A stretch of DNA of 7,751 bases from Rhodospirillaceae bacterium (lineage in GTDB: Bacteria > Pseudomonadota > Alphaproteobacteria > CADEGL01): NCBI GenBank assembly GCA_018699755.1, contig JABIRQ010000305.1, forward strand, positions 1-7,751. Direction: 5' to 3'. The notes below the pieces were generated by a model. That model had not been told where the DNA came from. It ran no database searches and worked only from the letters and a program-made list of their open reading frames with translations. The position numbers and the translations under genes are program-made. Positions 1 through 6,038 of the stretch are shown in pieces (the stretch's first letter is position 1; the number at the start of each line of letters is the position of its first letter).

Positions 1-251
1 GATGCCGCCGCCGACGCCGGCCTGAGCCCCGACCGACCCTCCCGAACCCGAGGCGCCGAGCACACATCCGCGCCCGACGGCAGGACTGCGCCCGCAAGCC
101 CACGATCAACCCGACTCCACGACATCCGGCAGCCACCAGACGCCCGCATCAGACCCCGCACTCCCCACCCTGCCTGCAAGACCCCGATCCTTCCGCGCTA
201 TCAGCCGCTCTATCCCCTTAGCCGGGGAATGAGGGGGCGATTGGCAGCGGT
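1..251. other. C-rich stretch without a convincing gene
   Basis: The first 250 bases are strongly enriched in C on the plus strand and poor in T. Plus frame 1 stays open from base 1 to a TAG at 277-279, but the peptide is a Pro/Arg/Ser-rich low-complexity string with no recognisable motif. Plus frame 3 is also open through most of the stretch, so openness here reflects lack of A/T rather than coding. A second plus frame stops at 23-25 (TGA), which could be the tail of a gene lying to the left. A weak hairpin, TCCCC (213-217) pairing with GGGGA (224-228), lies about 24 bases past the glycosyltransferase stop but has no T-run. I see no gene that can be supported. Confidence 0.5.
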
Positions 252-1295
252 TTATGTCTGGACTTTGCGTTCAAAATAGCGCAGCAGGCTCGTGATCGCC
301 ACGCGCGTCAGGGATGTGGGGCGATAGCGCAGGGTAAGCCAGGCGAGCGCGGCGATCTTGGCCGAGATGCGCGGCAAGCGCTCGGCGCCGGCGAGGACGG
401 CCCGGTCGATCGCTCGGTCTCCGTTCATGGCGGCGAGTACGGAGGTATTGAACGGTCGCGTCTCGACGGCATGGCGGCTCAAGGCAAAGCGCAAGCGTCG
501 TTCGTAGTGCGCCTCATACCACGTCGGGAACTTCGGATCCGCGCTTATCGCCTGGCGCGCGCTGTCAATCAGACGAATGCACTTTTCAGCGTCGCCAGCG
601 ATCGAGTGCGAGTAGCTCGTGGCGACGATGCGCCAGTCGGCCAAGACTTCCGGCGTGTAACAGAACCCATTGCGCAACGCGAGCCGGCGGAGCGCATAGG
701 CATCGGCAAAAGCGCCGAGCGAGTCATCGAGACCGCCGAGGGCCTTGAGGAGATCGGCCCGCAACAGCGAAGCGCCTCCGAGCATCCAGTGATCCATCGC
801 CCGCAGGAGCTTCCGAGTCTTCTCCGAAGAAACGAACCCCGCGCGCCACAGGGGGCGAGCAACAGGGCGAAACCCTACGGTTCGCCCCTGCATGTCGATG
901 CAACGCGTGTCGCCGCACGCAAGGCCGGCCTGTGGGTGGGCTTGGAGGAGTGCAAGCAACGTCGCGAAGAGAACAGGGTGTGCAAAATCGTCCGCCGATC
1001 CAAAATAAACAAGGGTGCCCCGCGCGTCTTCCAGGCCGCGGTTGAGCGCCGCCGTCGCGCCCTGGTTGGACCGGTGGCGAATAAGCCGCAGCGTGGGAAT
1101 GTCGCGTCCGAGCTTCTCGATGACCGCAACGCTGTCGTCGGTCGACGCGTCATCAATGACGATGATCTCGTCCGGAGGATGCGTTTGTTTGACGAGGCCA
1201 CCGATTGCCTGCGCAATGAAGGCGCTGTGATTGTAGTTGGGCAGAAGGGCCGTGACGATGGGGCGAGGCGTCTTGGACAGTCCACCAGGCCGCAC
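252..1295 (-). CDS. Family 2 glycosyltransferase (GT-A fold)
   Basis: This is a probable cytoplasmic or membrane-associated glycosyltransferase that moves a sugar from a nucleotide-sugar donor, most likely for a surface polysaccharide or LPS; donor and acceptor cannot be told. From the GTG at 1295 (347 aa) the GT2 order is clear: TALLPNYNHS near residues 15-24, VIDDASTDDS at 46-55 (nucleotide binding), NQGATAALNRG at 77-87, and SADD at 100-103 in the place of the metal-binding DxD. GGASLLRADLL and a GGLDDS segment follow, as in GT2 proteins. No transmembrane segment is evident. Reading upstream in frame crosses into the IS3 remnant (beyond about 1320), so a longer product would start with foreign sequence. 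GTG 1295 is the first start inside native sequence, but its ribosome binding site is poor, and the true N-terminus may have been lost to the insertion. Family call is firm; start is uncertain. Confidence 0.82.
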   Translation of the reverse strand: MRPGGLSKTPRPIVTALLPNYNHSAFIAQAIGGLVKQTHPPDEIIVIDDASTDDSVAVIEKLGRDIPTLRLIRHRSNQGATAALNRGLEDARGTLVYFGSADDFAHPVLFATLLALLQAHPQAGLACGDTRCIDMQGRTVGFRPVARPLWRAGFVSSEKTRKLLRAMDHWMLGGASLLRADLLKALGGLDDSLGAFADAYALRRLALRNGFCYTPEVLADWRIVATSYSHSIAGDAEKCIRLIDSARQAISADPKFPTWYEAHYERRLRFALSRHAVETRPFNTSVLAAMNGDRAIDRAVLAGAERLPRISAKIAALAWLTLRYRPTSLTRVAITSLLRYFERKVQT

Positions 1296-1339
1296 TCTTT
1301 GCGGCTGCTTATGTGACGAACTGGACTTGACCCGTTTTC

Positions 1340-1374
1340 GTGGACTTCCGATCAGTTGGAAGAAAGGAGTCCAC
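1340..1374 (+). promoter_or_regulatory. Hairpin that may occlude the transposase ribosome binding site
   Basis: GTGGACT (1340-1346) is the exact inverse of AGTCCAC (1368-1374), and CTTCC (1345-1349) can pair with GGAAG (1358-1362). The ribosome binding site AAAGGAG (1363-1369) lies in or beside the 3' arm, 6 bases before ATG 1376. Structures that hide the transposase ribosome binding site in read-in transcripts are known in several IS elements; applying that here is inference. It is presumably a relic in this broken element. Confidence 0.35.
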
Positions 1375-1375
1375 G

Positions 1376-1561
1376 ATGTCGAGGAGACGTTCATCTTATC
1401 CGCCGGAGTTCCGGCGACAGCTGATGGAGCTGGTCCGGACGGGCCGCACGCCCGAGGAGCTGTCGCATGAGTTCGAGCCCTCGGCCCAGGCGATCCGCAA
1501 CTAGGTCGCGCAGGCCGAGGCACGCATGGCCGTCTTCGAGTTCATCGAGGGATGGTACAAT
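1376..1561 (+). pseudogene. IS3-family transposase remnant (orfA start fused to orfB end)
   Basis: From ATG 1376 the translation starts MSRRRSSYPPEFRRQLMELV and continues RTGRTPEELSHEFEPSAQAI-RN, the helix-turn-helix N-terminus of IS3-family OrfA. Codon 43 is TAG (1502-1504) where the family normally has Trp (RNW), a one-base change. After the stop the same frame reads VAQAEAR and then MAVFEFIEGWYN. The latter is the segment close to the OrfB C-terminus, after the DDE catalytic core, that normally runs on into a (P)xRRHSALG motif. The join lies around 1520-1527. The catalytic domain is absent, the RRHSALG end is cut off, and the stop truncates any product to 42 residues. This is plainly non-functional as a transposase. 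Confidence 0.78.
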
Positions 1562-1839
1562 TGTATTTCGGTATTTACGCAACCCGCATATTTTGTGTGC
1601 AAACCGATTCACTCCAATATGTTGCGGTTTGATCGCGGGCTCCTCCCCCGTATATGGTGACGCTTGGATTTTTGGTCGAAAGTTGCCCATCCGCAACGCT
1701 TTTAGCACCCCTTCGAGTGAACCGCAAATATACAGAATTCCCTTTTGGTCGTCTTCCTCAACGACACCAAAATGTAGCCATCACTGAAGTGGTCGAAGCT
1801 TGATCGAATCCAAACAATATCGTGCATGGGGAACTCCAT
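1562..1839 (-). pseudogene. Possible decayed gene in AT-richer island, unrecognised
   Basis: On the minus strand a 45-codon frame runs from ATG 1839 (beginning MEFPMHDIVWIRSSFDHFSD) to TAA at 1702-1704. A second frame is open from about 1780 to the edge of the IS remnant at 1562 and includes FGVVEEDDQKGILYICGSL and GVLKALRMGNFRPK. The second has no start of its own. A single frameshift around 1765-1780 would join the two into one protein of about 90 residues cut off at the IS boundary. I do not recognise the family. A GAGAG lies just upstream of ATG 1839. The stretch is clearly AT-richer than its neighbours, which suggests acquired or decaying DNA. It could equally be non-coding. Confidence 0.25.
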
Positions 1840-1896
1840 GGATACACTCTCGCACAGGTCAGTTCTGGCCGGGCATACAGCCGAGTTTATCGAGTC
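1840..1896. other. Spacer downstream of gmhB, nothing recognised
   Basis: These 57 bases separate the gmhB stop from the possible decayed frame. I looked for a terminator after gmhB on the minus strand and found no stem with a T-run. Confidence 0.4.
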
Positions 1897-2466
1897 TCAG
1901 TCTGTACCCTCGACGATCTTCTGAATAGCGGTCTTCAAATCACCCCCACCGAAGAAGAAGCCCGAAACGCCGCCGGCCGCGGCCGCCTCGAGGTCGCTGT
2001 CGCGGTCGCCGATCATGAAACTGCCCTCGCGGCGAACGGGAAAGTCGCGCATCGCCTGCTCCAGCATGCCGGGGCCGGGCTTGCGCCAGCGGCTCTCGCG
2101 CCGCCAGGGCGCGTTGTTTCCGTCATGGGCCGGATCGGGCTCCAGATCGGGATGGAAGGGGCAATAGTAGAAGGCGTCGATGCGCGCGCCCTCGGCGGCC
2201 AGGGCGCCGGCCATCCAGCCATGCAGCGTGGCGATATCCTCTTCCCGGTAAAGGCCGCGCGCCACGCCGGCCTGGTTGGTCACCACGAAGACCCAGTAGC
2301 CGGCCTCGTTGAGCAGGCGCACGGCCGCCGCCGCGCCGTCCATCCAGCGATAGTCCCGGGCCATGTGGATATAGCCGTCGTCGTGATTGAGCACCCCGTC
2401 CCGGTCGAGGAAGGCGGCCGGCCGCGATGCGGCGAGAAACTCCTGTCGGTCGGTCGCGATCTTCAT
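1897..2466 (-). CDS. gmhB: D-glycero-D-manno-heptose 1,7-bisphosphate 7-phosphatase (GmhB-like HAD phosphatase)
   Basis: This is a cytoplasmic HAD-superfamily phosphatase, expected to remove the 7-phosphate of heptose bisphosphate in making ADP-heptose for LPS core. At 189 aa it has the usual GmhB length. Motifs: FLDRDGVLN (19-27; nucleophile Asp21 and acid/base Asp23), VVTNQAGVARG (61-71, motif II), RKPGPGM (128-134, motif III Lys129) and GDRDSD (153-158, motif IV). The zinc-loop region has CPFH (Cys102, His105), but the usual later Cys-x-Cys before RKP is Ser-Arg-Trp, so the four-ligand zinc site of the E. coli enzyme is not complete. Such loop variants occur in related HAD (HisB-N/GmhB) proteins. 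Its ATG (2464-2466) overlaps the dinB stop (TGA 2463-2465), with GAGAGG 4 bases upstream, so it is probably co-transcribed and translationally coupled with dinB. A related sugar-phosphate phosphatase is the main alternative. Confidence 0.85.
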   Translation of the reverse strand: MKIATDRQEFLAASRPAAFLDRDGVLNHDDGYIHMARDYRWMDGAAAAVRLLNEAGYWVFVVTNQAGVARGLYREEDIATLHGWMAGALAAEGARIDAFYYCPFHPDLEPDPAHDGNNAPWRRESRWRKPGPGMLEQAMRDFPVRREGSFMIGDRDSDLEAAAAGGVSGFFFGGGDLKTAIQKIVEGTD

Positions 2467-3806
2467 GCATCCTCTCGCTTCTGGGCCGGGCGCGGCGGTT
2501 TCTTGCCGAAGCCGCGGCCCTTGCCGATGGCATCGTCGCCCAGCCGCGCGCGCACCGCCTGGACGGCCTGCTCGGCCCGCGCCTTGCGCCGCGAATCGGC
2601 GTCGAACAGGTCCGGCGGATCGGCTTTTTCGCCCGCCGACAGGTGGCTCGCCCCGATTCCGATCAGGCGGTAGGGGGTGCCGTCGGCCTCGCGGGCCAGC
2701 AGCGGCCTCGCGGCGTCGAATAGCACATTCGCGAGCTGGGTGGGCGCGGGGAGGGCCCGGCTGCGCGTGACCGTCCGAAAGCGCGCGGTCTTCAGCTTCA
2801 GGGTCACCGACGCGCCGCTCAGCCCGCTCTTGGCCAGCCGCCGGGCGACGGTTTCCGCCAGGGGCCAGAGCGCCGTTTCGAGCTCCTCCGGCGCGGCGAT
2901 ATCGCGGTCGAAGGTGGTCTCGGCCGAGATGCTCTTGGTCGGCGCGTTCGGATCGACCCGCCGGTCGTCCTCGCCCTCGGCGAAGCGTGCCAGGCGGCGG
3001 CCGATCGCGCCGTAGCGGGCATGCAGCTCGCGCTCGTCGTAGCGCCGCAGATGGCCGATGAGAATGATGCCGTCGCGGTGCAGGCGGCCGGCCAGGGCCG
3101 GGCCGACGCCCCAGATCGTCTCGACCGGCCGCTCGGCGAGGAAGGCCCGCGCTTCCGCGCGGCCGACGATCGCGAAGCCGCGCGGCTTGTCCAGGTCGGA
3201 TGCAACCTTTGCAAGAAATTTATTGTAGCTGAGGCCGACCGAAGCGGTGACGCCGATATCGTGCTCGATGCGCCGGATCAGCCCGGCCAGGGCCTGGGCC
3301 GGGCTGCCGCCATGAAGGGCCTGGGTGCCGCCCAGGTCGAGAAAGGCCTCGTCGATCGAGAGCGGTTCGACCAGGGGAGTCAGGGCCTGCATCATCGATC
3401 GGACCTCGCGCCCGGCGGCCGCGTATTTCGCCATATTGGGGCGGATGACGGCGGCATCCGGGCAGCGCTCGAGCGCCTTGAACATGGGCATGGCCGAGCG
3501 CACGCCATAGAGCCGGGCGACATAGCAGGCCGCGGCGACGACCCCGCGATGGCCACCGCCGACGATGACCGGGCGGTCGCGCAGGCTCGGATCGTCGCGC
3601 TTCTCGACCGAGGCATAGAAGGCATCGCAGTCGAGATGGGCGATGGCGAGGGCGTGCAACTCCGGATGGTGAATCGTGCGGGGCGAGCCGCAGGCCGGGC
3701 AGCGGGTGCCCGCCTGTCCGGCATCCAGAGCGGTCAGGCAATCCCGGCACAGGCCCGGCGCTGGGGTCCCGGAATCGGCTGAGAAATCGGCTGAGAAATC
3801 GGTCAT
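2463..3806 (-). CDS. dinB: DNA polymerase IV (DinB), Y-family, with N-terminal zinc ribbon
   Basis: This is a translesion DNA polymerase that copies past damaged template bases with low fidelity. The 447-residue product starts at ATG 3806, with GGAG 9 bases upstream. The frame stays open further upstream, but that part overlaps the Sel1-repeat gene and lacks family sequence. Order: short Ser/Asp/Phe repeat (residues 4-11); zinc ribbon CRDC (20-23) and CPAC (36-39); Y-family palm IAHLDCDAFYASVEKRD (55-71) with catalytic Asp59 and probable steric gate Tyr64; YVARLYGVRSAMP (95-107); SIDEAFLD (150-157) with catalytic Asp152 and Glu153; SYNKFLAKVASDLDKP (193-208); HhH WGVGP (232-236); little finger about 290-390. 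PPDLF (397-401) resembles a beta-clamp binding motif; that is inference. The zinc-ribbon start is common in alphaproteobacterial DinB. I see no alphaproteobacterial LexA box upstream. It overlaps gmhB by 4 bases. Confidence 0.95.
   Translation of the reverse strand: MTDFSADFSADSGTPAPGLCRDCLTALDAGQAGTRCPACGSPRTIHHPELHALAIAHLDCDAFYASVEKRDDPSLRDRPVIVGGGHRGVVAAACYVARLYGVRSAMPMFKALERCPDAAVIRPNMAKYAAAGREVRSMMQALTPLVEPLSIDEAFLDLGGTQALHGGSPAQALAGLIRRIEHDIGVTASVGLSYNKFLAKVASDLDKPRGFAIVGRAEARAFLAERPVETIWGVGPALAGRLHRDGIILIGHLRRYDERELHARYGAIGRRLARFAEGEDDRRVDPNAPTKSISAETTFDRDIAAPEELETALWPLAETVARRLAKSGLSGASVTLKLKTARFRTVTRSRALPAPTQLANVLFDAARPLLAREADGTPYRLIGIGASHLSAGEKADPPDLFDADSRRKARAEQAVQAVRARLGDDAIGKGRGFGKKPPRPAQKREDA
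3771..3804. repeat. Short tandem repeat, about 12-bp unit, at the start of dinB
   Basis: GAGAAATCGGCT (3781-3792) is followed by GAGAAATCGGTC (3793-3804) and preceded by a partial copy GGAATCGGCT (3771-3780). It abuts the dinB start codon and encodes the repeated Ser-Ala-Asp-Phe units at the protein's N-terminus. Because the unit is 12 bases, copy-number change would keep the frame. Confidence 0.75.
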
Positions 3807-3957
3807 GGACGGCCGCTCCGGCCCGGTGCGATTCGGTGCCGTTCGCCTGGCGGACCGAAGGAATACCGTCCGCCTTGGGCTTGCCCACCTTGCGGCCGAT
3901 CCATAGACTGAAAGCCTCGACGGGATCGCAAGGGGAGATCGTCCGATTCGCGCGTCC
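3807..3957. other. Divergent intergenic region between dinB and the Sel1-repeat gene
   Basis: This 151-base gap should hold promoters for both dinB (minus) and the Sel1-repeat gene (plus). I found no convincing -35/-10 pair on either strand. AGGGGAG (3931-3937) is a good ribosome binding sequence facing the plus-strand gene but is 20 bases from the first GTG. Confidence 0.4.
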
Positions 3958-4917
3958 GTGGTGCAGCGAGCGTCTTCATCTACTCCGTCTGGTCTGGCTG
4001 TTCCGGCTATCCGGGCGTCTCGGGCGGCGTCCGCAGCCGGACGCATCGCCGATCTCCGATTATCCTGGGTCGGGCGCTGCCTATCGGCAACGGTTTTCCT
4101 GTCCGCCGCCTTGGGGCATGCGGGCGGCGCTCTCGCCGGCCCGAATGACCTGCCGGTCGAGAAGGCAAGCTTCTCGCCCCTGGCCAAATCCCTTCTGCTG
4201 CGCGGCGAACATGACGACCCGGAGGCGCTCTATCGTCTCGGCGTGCTCTATCTTGCCGGCACCGGAGTCCCCAAGGACGAGCGCAGGGGCGCGGTTCTCG
4301 TGGTCGCCGCCGCGGAGGAGGGGATTGCGGGCGCCCAGTATCTGGCCGGGCTTCTCTACGGCGATGGGCGGGGTGTCGGGCGCGATCCGGCATCGGAACT
4401 GATATGGCTGCGCCGCGCCGCCGATAAAGGCAATGGCGAAGCCCAGGTTCGACTCGGCCATATGTTCCGCGACGGCTGGGTTGTCGGCAAGGATGCCGGC
4501 GAGGCCCTGGCCTGGTACCGCAAGGCGGTCGGGCAGGGCGAGGTCGAAGCCTTGCGGGCGGTGATGGACCTCTACGCCGAGGGTCGCGCCGGTTTGCCGC
4601 GCGACAAGGAAGAGGTCCGGCGCTATTGCCTGGCCCTGGCCGAACGCGGCGATCTGACCGCCCAATTGATGATGGGAGAGCGCTTCGAATCGGGCGTCGA
4701 CGGTCCGGCCGATGCCCAGCAGGCCTATTTCTGGTACACGCTCGCGGCCAACCAGGGCAGCCGTCTCGGCGCAACTCTGCGCGACGAGACGGCGCGGGGG
4801 ATGCAGGCGCGCCAGATCGCCCTGGTCCGCGAGCAGGCGGCCGGCTGGTCGCCCAGCGCCTGGGCCGAGGCGCGCTGGATCGCCTTCGGAGATACGGGCC
4901 CGCAGCTCCTGCGCTAG
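3958..4917 (+). CDS. Secreted Sel1-like repeat (TPR-like) protein
   Basis: This is a probable periplasmic or envelope scaffold protein built from Sel1-like repeats, helical pairs that bind other proteins; the partner is unknown. From GTG 3958 (319 aa) there is a hydrophobic stretch ending ALGHAGGALA-GPND, with a plausible signal peptidase I cut after residue 60. Five Sel1 repeats follow at about 87-122, 123-159, 160-195, 196-231 and 232-268, with the family pattern A-x-x-x-L-G-x-x-Y-x-x-G-x-G-V and a later AA-x-x-G; the fourth and fifth are degenerate. A 50-residue non-repeat tail closes the protein. The start is uncertain: no ATG is in frame before the signal peptide, the leader is unusually long, and the best ribosome binding site (3931-3937) suits an in-frame ATT at 3946 better than GTG 3958 or 3961. 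The stop TAG (4915-4917) overlaps that of the ROK kinase on the other strand. Confidence 0.85.
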   Translation: MVQRASSSTPSGLAVPAIRASRAASAAGRIADLRLSWVGRCLSATVFLSAALGHAGGALAGPNDLPVEKASFSPLAKSLLLRGEHDDPEALYRLGVLYLAGTGVPKDERRGAVLVVAAAEEGIAGAQYLAGLLYGDGRGVGRDPASELIWLRRAADKGNGEAQVRLGHMFRDGWVVGKDAGEALAWYRKAVGQGEVEALRAVMDLYAEGRAGLPRDKEEVRRYCLALAERGDLTAQLMMGERFESGVDGPADAQQAYFWYTLAANQGSRLGATLRDETARGMQARQIALVREQAAGWSPSAWAEARWIAFGDTGPQLLR

Positions 4918-5867
4918 CCGCGCGCGTTCCTTTCGGCTTCGGCATCTTCGACATGTTCGGCTTCTTCGGGAGACCACAACCAGGCCGCGCCGCGCACCCC
5001 GCTGGAATCGCCGTGGCGGGGCGGCAGCAGGCGTGTGTCCACCCGGTCGGAGAAGACATAGGGCGCCCAGCGCGCGGACACGGCCTCGTAGAGCCATGAC
5101 AGGTTGGACAGGCCGCCGCCCAGGACGATGGCCTGGGGATCGAGAAGGTTGATGACCGCGCCGAGGGCGCGGGCGAGGCGGTCGGCATAGCGGTCGAGCG
5201 TGGCGGCCGCGGCGGGATCGCCGTTCGCGGCCCGGCGCGCGATCTCCTCCGCCGCCAGGGCCTGCCCCGCGATGCGTGCATGGTCCGCCGCCAGGCCGGG
5301 CCCCGACAGGAAGGTTTCGATACAGCCCTGTCGCCCGCAGTAGCAGGCGGGACCGGGCCATTCGTCGGGAGACATGGCGGGCAGGGGGTTGTGGCCCCAT
5401 TCGCCGGCGACCGCGTTGGCGCCGGTCAAGACCCGGCCGCCGGTCACGACTCCGCCGCCGACACCGGTGCCGAGGATCGCCCCGAAGACGGGGTCGTATC
5501 CGGCCGCCGCGCCATCGGTCGCTTCCGACAGGGCGAAGCAGTTGGCGTCGTTGGCAAGGCGGACCGGCCGGGAGAGCAGGGCCGCGAGATCGGCGTCCAA
5601 GGGCCGACCGATCAACCAGACCGAGTTGGCGTTCTTGACCAGGCCGGTCGCGGGCGAGAGGGTGCCCGGAATGCCGATGCCGACCGAGCCGCGACGGCCG
5701 AGCCGGGCTTCGACGCCGTGGATCAGATCGGCGATCGCGCGGAGTGTCGCGCGGTAGTCGCCCTTGGGTGCCGGGATGCGTTCGCGCAGAACGGCGGATG
5801 CGGTTTCGTCGAAGGCGGCGATCTCGATCTTCGTGCCGCCGAGATCGACGCCGATTCTCAGCGCCAT
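4914..5867 (-). CDS. ROK-family sugar kinase, fructokinase type
   Basis: This cytoplasmic kinase phosphorylates a free hexose with ATP; the active-site region looks most like E. coli Mak (fructo/mannokinase). The start is ATG 5867 (317 aa), with GGGA 8 bases upstream; an in-frame ATG at 5912 lacks family sequence after it. Motifs: GVDLGGTKIE (6-15, phosphate loop), NDAN (106-109) with catalytic base Asp107, ILGTGVGGG (131-139), GEWGHNPLP (155-163), the ROK zinc site His159 with CYCGRQGC (175-182), ETFLSG, and IVLGGGLSN (247-255) for adenosine binding. GHNPLP rather than GHTRLP argues for fructokinase over N-acetylglucosamine kinase. The C-terminus has an acidic tail (EEAEHVEDAEAE). It stands alone and converges on the Sel1-repeat gene. 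The exact sugar is inferred. Confidence 0.92.
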   Translation of the reverse strand: MALRIGVDLGGTKIEIAAFDETASAVLRERIPAPKGDYRATLRAIADLIHGVEARLGRRGSVGIGIPGTLSPATGLVKNANSVWLIGRPLDADLAALLSRPVRLANDANCFALSEATDGAAAGYDPVFGAILGTGVGGGVVTGGRVLTGANAVAGEWGHNPLPAMSPDEWPGPACYCGRQGCIETFLSGPGLAADHARIAGQALAAEEIARRAANGDPAAAATLDRYADRLARALGAVINLLDPQAIVLGGGLSNLSWLYEAVSARWAPYVFSDRVDTRLLPPRHGDSSGVRGAAWLWSPEEAEHVEDAEAERNARG

Positions 5868-6038
5868 GACAAAATTCCCATCGATGGACGGTCCCGAACG
5901 GATGGCCGGCATGCAAGCGTTACGATTAGTTAAACATAGTGATTCATGCTCTAATGTTAGCGGGGAGACATTCGCGCCGTGCCGACCTAAGTCATGGCGC
6001 GAATGGAATTGCTAGCCTGGGAGCGCAGACGCAACGGT
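5868..6038. promoter_or_regulatory. AT-rich divergent control region upstream of divK
   Basis: This 171-base gap separates the ROK kinase (minus) and divK (plus). Its core, about 5920-5960, is much more AT-rich than the surroundings. It holds TTAAACAT (5930-5937), one base away from the CtrA half-site TTAACCAT; an inverted pair ATTAG (5925-5929) and CTAAT (5951-5955); and the near-palindrome CTAATGTTAG (5951-5960). CtrA control of divK is known in Caulobacter; a site here is inference, since a full TTAA-N7-TTAA is not present. No strong sigma70-like pair is evident. Confidence 0.4.

Larger units (their letters stand above)
1320..1561 (+). mobile_element. IS3-family insertion sequence remnant, internally deleted
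   Basis: The segment begins with what looks like the left end of an IS3-type element (CTGGACTTGACCCGTTTTCG at 1321-1340), then a good ribosome binding site AAAGGAG (1363-1369) and the start of an orfA. The reading frame goes from an OrfA N-terminus straight to a motif typical of the OrfB C-terminus, so roughly a kilobase of the usual element is missing. The right end is also missing: sequence after 1561 is AT-richer and does not continue the OrfB motif. No terminal inverted repeat pair or target duplication can be shown. The left boundary is approximate to within about ten bases. The remnant cannot move by itself. Confidence 0.78.

Noticed and set aside
213..228. Terminator after the glycosyltransferase
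   Set aside because: The stem is only 5 bp with no T-run, and C-rich DNA makes such pairings likely by chance.
1467..1787. Plus-strand 106-codon frame across the IS end and the AT-rich island
   Set aside because: It spans the IS/host boundary, has no recognisable motif and a low-complexity start.
3841..3855. Possible LexA box upstream of dinB (GTTC-N7-GGAC)
   Set aside because: The alphaproteobacterial box is GTTC-N7-GTTC; the second half matches only two of four bases.
3807..4187. In-frame upstream extension of dinB to 4187
   Set aside because: It overlaps the Sel1-repeat gene, has no family sequence, and ATG 3806 has a good ribosome binding site directly before the zinc ribbon.
4081..5916. 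A 611-codon minus-strand open frame across the Sel1-repeat and ROK genes
   Set aside because: It is an Arg/Pro/Gly-rich shadow of two well-supported genes in other frames, a common effect of high GC.
5930..5957. Sigma70-like promoter for divK (TTAAAC, 16 bases, TAATGT)
   Set aside because: Each hexamer matches the consensus at only about half its positions, so it is not separable from the AT-rich background.
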